Assembly (NCBI GenBank): GCA_003508835.1
Contig: PUFA01000006.1
Location: forward strand, 5,456,001-5,520,000
Length of the DNA: 64,000 bases
Reading direction: 5' to 3'
Source of the DNA: Eonycteris spelaea
Taxonomy: Eukaryota; Chordata; Mammalia; Chiroptera; Pteropodidae
This document shows positions 46,978-58,469 of this stretch, piece after piece (position 1 is the stretch's first letter; the number at the start of each line of letters is the position of its first letter). The notes beneath the pieces were generated by a model. It was not told the origin of the DNA, made no database searches, and worked only from the letters and a program-made list of their open reading frames with translations. The translations under genes and the position numbers were made by a program.

Positions 46978-47276
46978 AAAAAGTCTAAAAGACAATATGA
47001 TTTCACTCATAGGTGGGATATAAAACTGAAAGCAACAAACTAACACGACTCATGGATAACAACAGTAAATTAGTGGTTACCAGAGGGAAGGGGTGGGGGA
47101 GGTAGACAATGAGTAAAAGGGGTCAAATATTTGGTGATGGAAGGAAACCTAACTTTGGGTGGCAAACACACAACATAATATATATATGACATACTGTTGA
47201 TCTGTACACTTAAAATTTATTTGATTTTATTAATCGATGTCACCCAATAACTTTTAGTTAAAAAAAGTCTAAAAGA
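46978..47276 (+). mobile_element. 5'-truncated L1 LINE insertion with perfect 15-bp target-site duplication
   Basis: Identical direct repeats AAAAAGTCTAAAAGA flank the element (46978-46992 and 47262-47276). The body (46993-47261) is an L1 3' end: 'ttcactcataggtgggatat', 'aaaactgaaagcaacaaact', 'agtggttaccagagggaagg', 'ggtcaaatatttggtgatgg', 'tgatctgtacacttaaaatt', 'cgatgtcacccaataacttt' and a short A-run. The 'atgtcaccc(c)aataa' tail is the form I associate with bat L1 subfamilies. It is a young to middle-aged insertion in the intron between W11 and W12. Confidence 0.85.
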
Positions 47277-47591
47277 ATAGATAAACATTAAAAAATATAG
47301 AAAAATCTATCAGAATTTTGAAAGGTAACTCATGTACTGAGAATAAGCAGTAATTTCTCTATTATAAAAAGGATGGATTTGTAACATGTTTCACATTACA
47401 TAGTACGGCTGTTTAGACTTTTGTGAAGACAGGGTTAGGAGTCTGAACTCCCCAGAACATCGCTTATGACTTTAGTACCACAATTAGTAATAGAGAGAAA
47501 AAAAAAACCTCCTTAAACTATAATTTCACAATTGTACTTCTAATTCACCATAATCCAGACAAGACTATGGTGAATTCATAAATGCATTTAC

Positions 47592-47699
47592 CTGTAATAC
47601 AGCTTTTTGCTCCTCTCCACATGTGCCAAAGATTTCACCACGATGACTAAAGAGTTCATCCATTGAATCTTTGTGTCGAATGATGTCAATGGAGAAAGC
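47592..47699 (-). CDS. MACF1: MACF1 coding exon W11: spectrin-repeat rod
   Basis: The exon is 108 bp, phase 0 on both sides, with acceptor cttttcaaag and donor CAG|GTAAAT. It begins AFSIDIIRHKDSMDELFSHR and ends CGEEQKAVLQ. Confidence 0.95.
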
Positions 47700-48118
47700 C
47701 TTTGAAAAGTAAGCTACAGTTAAGAAGAGGACCCCAAGCCTGTGTCAGTGAAAAGTTAGATATAACCTATGAAAAATTCTTTGCTTTAATAAAACCACAT
47801 CAAAATTATTCTTATTAAGTTTGACACTTCGCCCACCCACACATCCTTCAATGTTTATCTTTTAGTAACTAACAAAAATATCTTTCCTCCTGAAAATCAT
47901 CCAGAAAATTATTAACCTTTACTGGATTAATGTGACTATTACTCCCTTTTCATAAAGCAAAAAAAATCTCTTCCTTATCCTAACCAAATATAAAATCAAT
48001 CTCTATCCATACCATGACATTGAATCATTCCACTTGACTTGAAACTCTTCTAGTCACTCCAAGAGACTGCTGATTATACTAGCTCAGGACACAGTGGATG
48101 TGTCAATGTTATACTTAC

Positions 48119-48238
48119 CTTCTGTACCTGCAGCTGAGCTGTGGTCTGGTCCTGTTCCAGGCGAATTGGACCCAGTGCCATCAATTTCCGTTTTGTTTCA
48201 GCAACCCAAGCTAGTTCTGCATCAGCAGCTTGTTCATA
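48119..48238 (-). CDS. MACF1: MACF1 coding exon W10: spectrin-repeat rod
   Basis: The exon is 120 bp, phase 0 on both sides, with acceptor gtttattag and donor AAG|GTAAGT. It begins [20 protein letters not shown] and ends [11 protein letters not shown]. Confidence 0.96.
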
Positions 48239-49545
48239 CTAATAAACATATTGAAGAAAAATGAACATATTACATGTGCAGTCAGGGTCTACCTTCTCGA
48301 AATTCTTATTCAACACAGAAAAGCCTGGATATTCAATGACACAGTTTGTAACTAGTAAAGCCAAAACTAGGAAAATGTCATAAAATCACAAGTCAAGAAG
48401 CAAACAATTTAGAACCAATTATAATTCAACATATATGAGTTGATCCTATTTCAACTTCTTTAGAAAGATGTTAGAGAACCCAGTTAGTGGTCCTTCAGCT
48501 AGCAACGCTAATGGAAACTGACATCTTAAAAAGAAATATACTTCTAATCAGAGTTTTTTATGAGGCTGTGCTCTTTCTGCCAATCCTCTTTCCTACTCAT
48601 ACACTGAATAGTAGGTTTTAGTCATGTTTAAATATAAACTTAACATGGCAGCAGACAGCTAAATCAAGTGAACTTGGAAGCCCCAAATTCCAAAAGAACA
48701 TCAAACCTTTAAACACTTATGCAGTAACAAAGGAAAACTAAGAACATGTTCTAATGTGACTGCTGTTTAATGAGGGTCCCTCAACCTTTTATAGCTTCCT
48801 CTGTCAAACTACACTAATATTTAAAAGAAAAGAAAGCTTCTCCCAAGCACAGTAAGTTTCATACTGAATTCTGGCTAAGATTAGGGTTATCAATAGACAC
48901 ATCAGGGATGCACTTAGATCAGAACAAACTTTTTTGTGGTTCACAAACCATTTGCTTATCATTATAAACCCAAAGAGTCATATTATTTTTTTGAACCATA
49001 GCACATTAATAGGTGCATATCCAATACAAAGAAAAGCAAATAACTTTTTCAAGAAAGCAGGAAGAAAAAAGATCAAGGGAAATATGACACCTGTGTTTAC
49101 TGGGAGGGTTCTATTTTCGATGGCTTTGCTATTTTGGTTAGCATATTTGATGGTAATTATAGTTCTTGATTCCTTCCCCTCTTCCATCTAATGTTAAAAC
49201 TGTCGATTATATCAAACTAAGATTGTAACGCACTTGGATGTCTTGGGTCTAGATATTATATACTCCCATCACCACCTGCCTCTTAGCAGGGCATTAGCTA
49301 AGAAGAGGGCTCGCACAGACCTCAAGTTCTCCACTCAAAGAGGTCAAGTATTTTGGGTCAAACCTGGAGCCATCCTCACATACCTTTATCTAATCACGTC
49401 TCATCACTGAAATAATCTGTTGCATCAGATTTACCTTGACCTCATTTTCCCTATTTCTGAGGCTATATTTTCATAGTTTTGTACATTTCACATAATCTAC
49501 GCTGCCTAAAAAAAAAATCAATACATAAGTGTTTATAAACATTAC
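48239..49545 (-). other. MACF1: MACF1 intron W9-W10 (1.3 kb)
   Basis: The intron is AT-rich with no exon or clearly recognisable repeat. Confidence 0.6.
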
Positions 49546-49752
49546 CTGTTGTGACCTCTGAATAGCAGCATCAATTTCATCCACTCTCTGTCCAACAGTA
49601 TCACTGACTAGCTTGTACTGCTCGTTGGCATCAGACACAAGTTTATCCAGCCCTTCTCTGGCTCTCCAGGGCACCAGCTCTAAGAGTGCACGGCTCACTT
49701 CATTCACTGTGTCCAACACCAGCCTGTGCTCCATGACCTCCTTCTTTAATTC
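49546..49752 (-). CDS. MACF1: MACF1 coding exon W9: spectrin-repeat rod
   Basis: The exon is 207 bp, phase 0 on both sides, with acceptor cctccttag-type sequence and donor CAG|GTAATG. It begins [20 protein letters not shown] and ends [14 protein letters not shown]. Confidence 0.96.
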
Positions 49753-50430
49753 CTAAGGAGGGAAAAAGAGTTTTCAGGCTAGACCTTGCTAAATTAAGCA
49801 CATTAGCAGCTGTGCTGGATAGAAAGTGCTATCTCTGCCACACATCCCATAAGGGCTTTGACCTCCTTCCTTCACTTATTTTTTCTTTTCTCAGGTTTTT
49901 CAATCATTCCAAGGCTGACTTCAGGCTTTAGCTGTTGCTTAGAACTGTCTATAAGACTTCTTGAGCCAGACTGTCTCTGGGTAAAATAGTGCTGCTTCTT
50001 TTTTTCCTCCTTACTTCAATAGAAATGATAAATACTGCTTTACCCATAGGCATTTAACTCAATAAGTATCTAAACAGTATTTCTGTGCCTCCAGAACTAT
50101 ACTAGATACTGGAGGAAAATCAAATATAACCATGAAGCACTCTTCAGAGACTGACTCATAAAAGTAAATCCTACAATGTTACATATAAGTAAACCTTCCA
50201 GGGACTTGGGAGTAATCTGTTTCTTCTTCAGAACATAACAAGTGTTCTTATATTGGTCTGTCTTTATGTCAAATATTCCTGTCCATGAGTAAACAAGAAA
50301 GGAGGCAGGCAGAAATTTTTCGTTTAGATTTAAGGTAGAGATAGTTGTTGACAAACTTAAGAATTTAAAATTAAGGTTTTAACTAAGAGGGAAACTTCTT
50401 TTCCCTTTATAGTGTGAAATGACAGCTCAC

Positions 50431-50672
50431 CTTCTGTCTTTGCTGAAACTGGGGTATTTGCTCCCCTGTGGGAGATTGTCCTCCACTGGCTGCCAGCTCT
50501 TCCTCCACCTCCCTGAGCCACCCAGTCAGTTCTTCATAAGTAGACTGGAACTTGGTAGCCAGCTGCCGGGCCTGCTCTAATGTTCTGAGGGCCTTGGAGC
50601 TAGTGACTGTGATGTCTGTGTAGCGAGTCTTTATTCCGTCCAGTTTCTCTTGGATAAGCAATACCTCTTCAC
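50431..50672 (-). CDS. MACF1: MACF1 coding exon W8: spectrin-repeat rod
   Basis: The exon is 242 bp, with acceptor gtctcccacag and donor AAG|GTGAGC. Its first two bases complete a Gly codon from W7. It begins EEVLLIQEKLDGIKTRYTDI and ends TGEQIPQFQQRQK. Confidence 0.96.
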
Positions 50673-51173
50673 CTGTGGGAGACCACACACAATTATTCAT
50701 ATTTAAGAGAATATGAGGGAGTCCCTTAATCCTTTTTTTCAAATCAAGAGCGTATATTATATATATGCTTTCTCCCTATAATAGTGATCTCACCTAGCAT
50801 CCCACACTAAGTGAGGGAAATAAACCTTTCAATCAATAAAAGGAGTCTTTTCTGAGATTAGTAAGATCTGAGTTGAACTGGAGGTGTTTCTGGATGTTTT
50901 CATAACATTTCAGTGAATGCTGGCATTTGACATATTAGGGGACAGGGGGAGTCATCATCAGATGTGAGACAACAACAAAGTCTTTTAGTTTTCAAAAGAT
51001 TTAGCAGGAAATAGGAACCCAGGCCACCAGCCTCCCGGGAGCATATGATAACACAATCTGTGAATATTAAGCTTCTATATACAAAGAGAAATGTTAAGTG
51101 TAAGGTGCTCATTTCCCTGGATATGTAATTATATGACCACAGAGGTGCCAAGAGATGCATTTTTTCAAAGTAC

Positions 51174-51258
51174 CTGTGGTTTGTTTTAGAAGAGCCTGAC
51201 CATTTTTAATTGCTTGATCTACATTCTTCTTTCTATTAACAATTTCTTCATTTAAAGC
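51174..51258 (-). CDS. MACF1: MACF1 coding exon W7: spectrin-repeat rod
   Basis: The exon is 85 bp, starts in phase 0 after acceptor ctcctttcag and ends with one base of a Gly codon before GTACTT. It encodes ALNEEIVNRKKNVDQAIKNG and QALLKQTT. Confidence 0.96.
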
Positions 51259-52128
51259 CTGAAAGGAGAGAATATCATTAATCCTTAAATTATGGAATGA
51301 TAAAGAGAAAGAAAGGAGACCTCTTAAGATGAAATTTAAAGTAAGGAGATGAATACCAATTTAATTTAAACAGCAGATATTTGATTCCTTCATTATCTCT
51401 TTGGTTACACCATTACTTACTTAAAATAATTAAATCGGATACTTATAGGGAAGCTTTCCTTTGCATTGGATAGAAAAGTTTTAGGATTAAATCAGCTTTA
51501 CCAATCTACTGGGACCAAACCTGGACTCAAGAAAGGTAGAGCAGAATTCAGCAAAAATGTCTACTATGTCAAAACAAAGAGTAAGAAAGTTCGAAAGAAG
51601 AAAGTCAGCAAAAACAGGCAGACTGAAATTGGATCCTGGTTAAAAACTCTCAATATATGATATCAATGAAGCAGAAGAATTTGATAAAAAACAAAAAAAA
51701 ACCCCACTTTGTCTACTTTTACCATCCCAAAAGAAATTTCATAAAAATGAAAAGGGCAAATTCTAGAAATATTTTAAGTTATAGAAATGTGATCAAATCC
51801 TGGGTACTAGTTAAGCAATCTAGTTTTATGAAAATTTCTGCTCAAATGGAAACTGAGTGATACATTACGTAATGATGTAAAACATGAGCAGGGACTGAGA
51901 TGGCCCCTGACTATACTCTGGATCATCTTCTAGAATTATTCAGTTTGTTAAGTGCCAGGATTTCCATGGATTCATTAGAAAACAGATTAGTTCTTAGCAA
52001 CAAGTCTGTAACTATGCACTTGTATATAAAATAAAGTTGAAATGTTTGGAATAAAAAAGAAATGAAGAGAAACATAAATTACAAAATAACTTAGTAACAT
52101 AACCAATAAGAATGGAAAACATGAATAC

Positions 52129-52455
52129 CAGGTGGTCAGCATGCTGTTTCTGAAGGACATCCTGTCTGTAATCCTTTACAGACACTGAACTGAGCTTGTC
52201 CTCAACCTCAGCCAGCCAGTTGAGCACCTCCACCTCATCCTCCCCGAACAGTCTAGCGTTAAACAGTGCTTGTTCAAGCAGGGCTGCTTTCCGACAGCAC
52301 CGGTCTTGAATCTCACTGTATCGGGCCTGCAATGAGTCTAGCTTTTCTGACAGCACACCCTGTTCTGCAGAATATGTCAGGGAGGAGAGGGAGTGCCCAA
52401 TTTTGACTGCCTGGTGCACATCTGTTGCATGGCTTTCTATTTCTTCCTCCAGAGC
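52129..52455 (-). CDS. MACF1: MACF1 coding exon W6: one complete spectrin repeat
   Basis: The exon is 327 bp (109 codons), phase 0 on both sides, with acceptor tctggatttccag and donor CTG|GTATTC. It begins ALEEEIESHATDVHQAVKIG, includes VLNWLAEVEDKLSSVSV and ends DVLQKQHADHL. Its length is that of a whole spectrin repeat in one exon. In the human protein I recall the neighbouring exons joining directly, so this exon may be an optional (alternatively spliced) repeat. It can be skipped without a frame change. Confidence 0.93.
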
Positions 52456-52807
52456 CTGGAAATCCAGATGGAAAAAATGAATAATGGAAACAAAATAAAT
52501 GAAAAGTAAACACAAAACAATGAATAACAAATGATGTAATAATTAAATAATAATATAGAAAGTTTACCTACTGAAGGCAAAAATAATATAAAAATTGAGA
52601 ACAAAAGCTATTTTTCTGATGGTAGCTTATTACTTACTATCTATTTTTAAGGATGTGATTATTTAAATTAATAATCTGACCATATTTTAAATTAAACTTT
52701 AACCCCCCCCAAAAAACATATCTTTTAAAATGTTGCAGGTAGTTTTGTAAATTTCTACAATTTCTGACTCCAGTTCTTTGTTTTCATTTACCATAACTCC
52801 TTCCTAC

Positions 52808-52967
52808 CTTGTGCCGAATGATCTGCTGCTGTATTTTGGCAGTCTGAGTGCCAACAGGTTCTGAGTTAGCAAGCTTTTTCTCTGTGACAGATAAGAAGTC
52901 AGAAATAGGCTCAGCTGTCTCATGGAAATGCTTGGCCAGAACCAGGATATCTTCCAGCTGTTTTTGC
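52808..52967 (-). CDS. MACF1: MACF1 coding exon W5: spectrin-repeat rod
   Basis: The exon is 160 bp. Its first base completes an Arg codon from W4, and it ends in phase 0 at AAG|GTAGGA. It begins QKQLEDILVLAKHFHETAEP and ends AKIQQQIIRHK. Confidence 0.96.
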
Positions 52968-54520
52968 CTACACAAATATATAGCACAAGCTGCTTAAGCA
53001 AAAAGTCACATTAAGACGAATAACAGTACTATATTCAGTAAAAGACCAATCTCCACTAGGCACATTTTGAATATCGACAGTAAACAGAACACAAATATAT
53101 AGATAGTACTTTGCAGTTTTAAAGGGTTTCATAAGCCTTACCTTATTTTGAGTCTGTCCTAACCTTGTAAAGTAGGCAGAATAATTATCCTACTATTATA
53201 AAAGAGAAAACCAACCTGAAGGCTTAAAGAAAGATTTGTCCAAGGCACCCATAAGTAGCAATAGTACAATGAGTAGGAGGATCAGACCTTCTAATGCTTT
53301 CTCCTATGGAATGTAGCTCATGCATTATCTGAACATGTGACCAAAACAAAGTTTAAAAAAGTCAAAAAATCATCAATCTTTATTTCTTTCTCTCTCTGCC
53401 ACCTTCACTTTTGAGTGACAAGAAGAGAGCATTTGAAGAACAAAGGCAAACTAAGAACTAGAACTCCCTTCCCCATCTCCTCAAATCCAGTTAGGCTTCT
53501 AATAATTTCAAGCCCCAGAAAATAAAATAAGTCTGAATCCAAATTTAAGGCAAAAAATGACCTCAGACTAACTGAATTTACTAACACAAAGGGTAGAACT
53601 CTGGACTTCATAGCTTACTTGGAATGTTAAATCTTATTAATATAACATTAATACTAAACTTATATTTCAAGTTCCCTATAGCTTAAAAGCAGCAAATTAC
53701 AAGGGAGAACGGAAGCCCGAATATTGGAGGCAGCCTGACAAGGAAGAGACAGAAAAACAACTATAGAACTGCATTAGCACCCAGATTTATAATAAAAGGT
53801 CGTAACGATGACTCTGAATCATTAACAGACTAACTGCTATGTCATTTAAAAAGGCCTGGAATTGTATGATGCATTTTAGTTCAGCAAACCTTTACTGAAC
53901 ATTTACTTTGTGCCAGGTCTTACTGACAAATTTTTCTTAGTTTGTTTATGCCAGTCTTCAAAATACATCTTTAATACATCTAAAACATATAATCTTAAAG
54001 ATTATCATTAAACTAGAATTTCATGCATTTCTTGAATGCATTTATATTTAACAGAACCACAAACTAGCTCCTAGAATGCAAAAACATCTAATATTATGAT
54101 AAGCTAACATAAAAGAAATATGAAAAATTTCAATTCCAAGTATCAAAGGTGTTATTTATAAATACGAAGGGGGAAAAAATCTGTTTCAAAAACTCAGAAA
54201 ATAACTAGCTGGATTGTAGGAGTCTGTGTCTGTCATTTGGAACCACGATTATGCTGCAGCAAAATAACACACAGAGGAACGAGCCTTCTAGTTCTCAGAA
54301 ATTTGTGGAGGAGCTGAGGCTCATTTCCTGAAGTTATTCTGGTTATGAGGATCATCTCTAAGAACGTACTCCTCTCCCTCTTCAAGATAAAAGCCACTAA
54401 ACATCTTCCAAAGCACTGTAGGAATCATCAAGGAGCTTTCAGAGTACCTCAGTGATAGGCATCACAAACAGGACAAAACAAATCTTCTCTGACCCATTCC
54501 CACAACCCCTTTGACCTTAC
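52968..54520 (-). other. MACF1: MACF1 intron W4-W5 (1.6 kb)
   Basis: No exon was recognised. It holds a reverse-oriented MIR-like fragment near 53090-53300 and otherwise AT-rich sequence. Confidence 0.6.
53090..53300 (-). repeat. MIR-like SINE fragment, reverse orientation
   Basis: The plus strand shows 'agtaggcagaataattatcc', 'aagagaaaaccaacctgaag', 'gcttaaagaaagatttgtcc', 'aaggcacccataagtagcaa', which follow the complement of a MIR core at low identity. Confidence 0.45.
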
Positions 54521-54687
54521 CTGGCTGCTGCTTTGGTGAGCAGTCCAGTCCATCTACTTTCTAGACTCTCCAACTGTCCAGTGATTTTCTCTCTGTCAGC
54601 CAGCTCAGCTGACTGGGCTATTCTGCCTCCTTCTGCTTGAAGCATGTCTACTGTAGCCTTCCGATCATCTAGGAGCCGCTGGAGCAA
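54521..54687 (-). CDS. MACF1: MACF1 coding exon W4: spectrin-repeat rod
   Basis: The exon is 167 bp, starts in phase 0 and ends with two bases of an Arg codon before GTAAGG. It begins [20 protein letters not shown] and ends [12 protein letters not shown]. Confidence 0.96.
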
Positions 54688-55337
54688 CTATTGTACACAT
54701 GTTTAAAGCAAATAAAAAGTAATAACATGGAGTCATGTTAAAATCTAAAATAAGGATGAAAAAAACAAACCTCCAAATCCCTACCCCACCAAATCCTAAG
54801 CTTAATTGAATAACAGAAGTTTTTTTTTCATCCTGAGGCAAAATCATAAAGATATACAGCATAGTTCCTACCATCCATATAAACTTTACATATATTTAAG
54901 TTCTTAAATGATAAAATGACTGTCATTATATGACTAACAGTAAACTTACTTTGAACCAGGAGAAAAATGCACTGAAATAAAAGTTAAGCCCCACCCTCCA
55001 AAAATAATATACAGATAGAAACTTAAACATGATATACACAATTATTTAGAATATTGCTGACCCTGAAAACACCAAAAACCTCAAGATAAAGCTATTACTG
55101 AAACAATGAAATAGGATATACAAACAAGTAAAATTGTTCAGTCCACTATATGCTACACTAAGCTAGTTGATTAAGGTAAGATGATAAAAATAAATTTCCA
55201 CCTTTCTTTCCAGGATCACACAAAGTAAGCGAGGATTCTACCAAAACTCCTAAATATGCTCCTTAAACTATAAGCAAATGTGTTGCCTGCCACTCCCTGC
55301 GGCTGTTACAGTTCACTGTCCCAACATTCTCACTTAC

Positions 55338-55508
55338 CTTCTGTTCTTGGATCTGTGCTTTCACCACTTTATACTCAGCAGATGGAGGTTTTTGATTGGC
55401 TATGAGTTCCTCAGTGTCTGCCAACCAGCTGAGCAATGGCTCCAAGGCATCCTGAAACTTCCCACAATGCAACAAAGCCTCCTGTAGTTGTGCGATTCTT
55501 TGTGCAAC
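55338..55508 (-). CDS. MACF1: MACF1 coding exon W3: spectrin-repeat rod
   Basis: The exon is 171 bp, phase 0 on both sides, with acceptor tgtgatacag and donor AAG|GTAAGT. It begins [20 protein letters not shown] and ends [10 protein letters not shown]. Confidence 0.96.
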
Positions 55509-55693
55509 CTGTATCACAAACACAGAGGCTCATTATAAGAAAGGAGAAAGCGTTTTAAATTACTACTGATCCATTTTTGTAACTACAGATTGCAACTGTT
55601 AAATTTTTATTTGCATTCAGGTTCCATGGAAACCTTGAATTTAGATGTCTCTTTTCTATGCCCTGCATTCCCACCCCACCCCTTGCAACTTAC

Positions 55694-55855
55694 CTTTTTA
55701 TTCAGTGTGTTCCATCGAGCATTGATCTCTTCCATGTCATGTTCCAAACCCTGCACATCACAGTTTTTTCCAGCACTCTGAATCAATCCCTGGCCAAGTC
55801 CATTCACCTGCTGTAATTTCATTTGAAGAGGATCCACCTGTTCTTTCTGAAACAT
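55694..55855 (-). CDS. MACF1: MACF1 coding exon W2: spectrin-repeat rod
   Basis: The exon is 162 bp, phase 0 on both sides, with a ctag acceptor and donor AAG|GTAAGT. It begins [20 protein letters not shown] and ends [10 protein letters not shown]. The Met is internal to MACF1, not a translation start. Confidence 0.95.
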
Positions 55856-55903
55856 CTAGATAATTATAAGCCAAAGATGATTTAAACTAATGGCAATTGG
55901 ATC

Positions 55904-56158
55904 TTTTATACCAGCAGTCCCCAACCTTTTTGGCACGAGGGACCAGTGCTCCTATGAGAATCTAATGCCTAATGATCTGAGGTGGAGCTGAAGTGGTGAT
56001 TGATGCTAGCGCTAGGGAGTGGCTGCAATTACAGATGAAGGTTTACTCTCTCACTGCTCACCTCCTGCTGTGTGGCCCGGTTGCTAACAGGCCACAGAGA
56101 GTCCCGGTCTACCAGTAGTGGTCTACCGCCCTGGGGGCCAGGGACCCTTGCTCTACAC
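55904..56158 (+). mobile_element. Non-autonomous hAT-type DNA transposon with diverged 8-bp target-site duplication
   Basis: The element (55912-56150) starts CAGCAGTCCCCAACC and ends with a related inverted terminus (complement CAAGGGTCCCTGGCC). Inside are 'ctcctatgagaatctaatgc', 'acagatgaaggtttactctc', 'tcacctcctgctgtgtggcc' and 'cggttgctaacaggccacag', the typical body of a mammalian hAT family also seen in human. Flanking 8-mers ttttatac (55904-55911) and ctctacac (56151-56158) differ only by three T/C transitions, consistent with an aged duplication. It has no transposase, and the central part of the family consensus is missing. Confidence 0.75.
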
Positions 56159-57684
56159 CACACAGTGACTGGTTATTCTTGGGAGATTTATGATTCAACA
56201 AAGGACAGCCAAGAGTAAAAAGTGAAAACAAATCATTTGTACAGGGAACCATCAGAGAAAAAGATGGTTTCATATTTCAATGCAGTTGCCTCTGGACCAG
56301 TAATTACAGAGAGTTATGGCACTATTTAGGTCTTTAGCCCAACGACTCATGGTTTATTTTTGTTTGTTTTTTTAAAACTGTTTGCTTAATTTTTAATGCA
56401 AACAATCTACAGAGAGGAGAGAAGCATCAGCTTCAAGGTATCATAAAAGTGTGATGTATGTCAATCCTAAAAGGGACAAACTGATGCCACATGACTACCA
56501 TTTAAGATTAAAAATACCTTGGGGAATAGCTTTAACTGACCACTGATATATGCAGTGCTCTTTTCTGACTAGGACTGAGAAGTCAATTAGCCAAAACATA
56601 TTAACAGTGTGAAAAATGCCAATCTCATAGCTTAAACCCCTGTGGCCATTTAGCTCCACTTTGTTCCAGGGCCACAGACCACACACAGCCAATAATCTTG
56701 AAACAGCACTCTTCTGATTACAAAGGGAAATAGGCCAGTAATGCTGGGAAGTGCCCTTAACGACTTCAGACTCATACTCTCACTAAAATGCAGATATATA
56801 TATATACAATATTTCAAAAGTAATGATACTGTATATCCATGTTCACAAAATAAAAATTTAAAGCAATGTAAAGAAGTGTAACGAACAATGTGCATGCTTC
56901 CACTGTAGTTAAGCTCCATCATGACTTAGAAATTTCTAAAGGAAACAAGAGAATGGTGCTTTTGCCACTCTAAGGAAAAGAATGAAATAAGTATTTGTCC
57001 CTAAAATCAGATTTCTTTCAAATTATCAGAGGATAAAAATCAGCCATTCCTTTTTTTTCCATAAAAAAGTTCCCTCAGTTTCAGTAAGAGAGCTGTCAAT
57101 TCAGACTGAAGGATGACAGAAAATGGAAGAGGACAAAAATAAATGTAAAAAAAAAATTACGTTTGAGTAAGACTAATTTTGGCCTATATGAGACCACAGA
57201 TCACAGGAGGATTGGGAAACTGATTCTAGAAAGAATGGTCTATGGTTGGATGGATAAGTGAGTCACCAGGGAGAAAAGCCCCAGGGAACAATGAAAAATA
57301 AAGGTTACAAAGGTAATTACCAGTGTGCTTCATTTTATACTGTAATTTGATTACACCATATTTTGTTAGGCAACACTACAAGGCATTTCAGCTAAAAATG
57401 ACTGTTTCCCTAACAGGTTCCCAGAAAAAGCAAGTGCTATGATTTCAATTTATATTAAAGATGTTTTCACTGCAGAAAAATCAGAGCAGAGGGACTCCCC
57501 CTGCAACTCCCATGTTCTAAGTAGCTTGGGTGCAACAAAATGGTGGTGTTAAGATGGGGGTTGTAAAGGCAAAGAAAGCAGAAAGTCAAATATACAGAGG
57601 AAAGATGTCAAGTCCACTGAAGAGCCCCCGTTTACAAATAATCAAATCCTGTCTCACACTATGGCTGACATTTACATTCTTTCT

Positions 57685-57856
57685 GTGCTGCCCAATATGG
57701 TAGCCACATGTGGCTACTTAAATATTAACTAAAAATTCAGTTCCTCAGCCACACTAGCCACATTTCATGTGGTCAACAGCTACAAGTGGCTAGTGCCCAC
57801 TGTATTAAGTGGCACAGATAGAGAATGTCTCCAAGAAGCTCTATTGGATAGCGATA
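57685..57856 (-). mobile_element. MER5A (hAT-Charlie) DNA transposon
   Basis: The sequence 'gtgctgcccaatatggtagc', 'cacatgtggctacttaaata', 'aaaattcagttcctcagcca', 'cactagccacatttcatgtg', and 'ccaagaagctctattggata' is the complement of the MER5A consensus with its terminal 'ctattggacagc' motif. Confidence 0.8.
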
Positions 57857-58469
57857 TGCGATATAAATTTAAACACAGAAAAGTAAAATGTATTTAAATA
57901 GCTTAATAATCTCTTTCACATAGTAAATTCTTTTTCTTTTTTTAAAAAATTTGGATTTACTGTTTATGAACATTTCCTATAGAAGCATTAGATTTCTTTG
58001 GTTACCACCTCCACCCTATGGATTACATTGACAGGGAATGTGTACTGACTCATATTTTCTCTTAAGTTTAAAAATATATGAAAGCAACTCTAAATAAATA
58101 CTATCTAAATATTTATTTTGAACACAAGTGAACAGAATGTTAGAGAAAGTAAATCTGAAAACACCTGCTCCTTTCTTTCAACTCTCAAATAAAACTATTT
58201 TGCAAACCCAGTGCTTTAGAGACATTAAAATTCTGACTCCGTAGTATTACAATGGGACTGTGCCATGCTCTTAACTAACCAGTGCTGGCAGACATTTCCC
58301 AGAGCAAAATACTAGTAAAAATCATTGCAAGGATATAAGATACAACAGGAACATAAAACAGAAAATTTTGCAAAAAACTTCTTAAAACACTTTTATCTTG
58401 GTAATTTCACATTCTCCCAGTTTTCATCCTGACTGATCCTTTTTTGATGCCCTTTGCTCTCTTCCTCTT

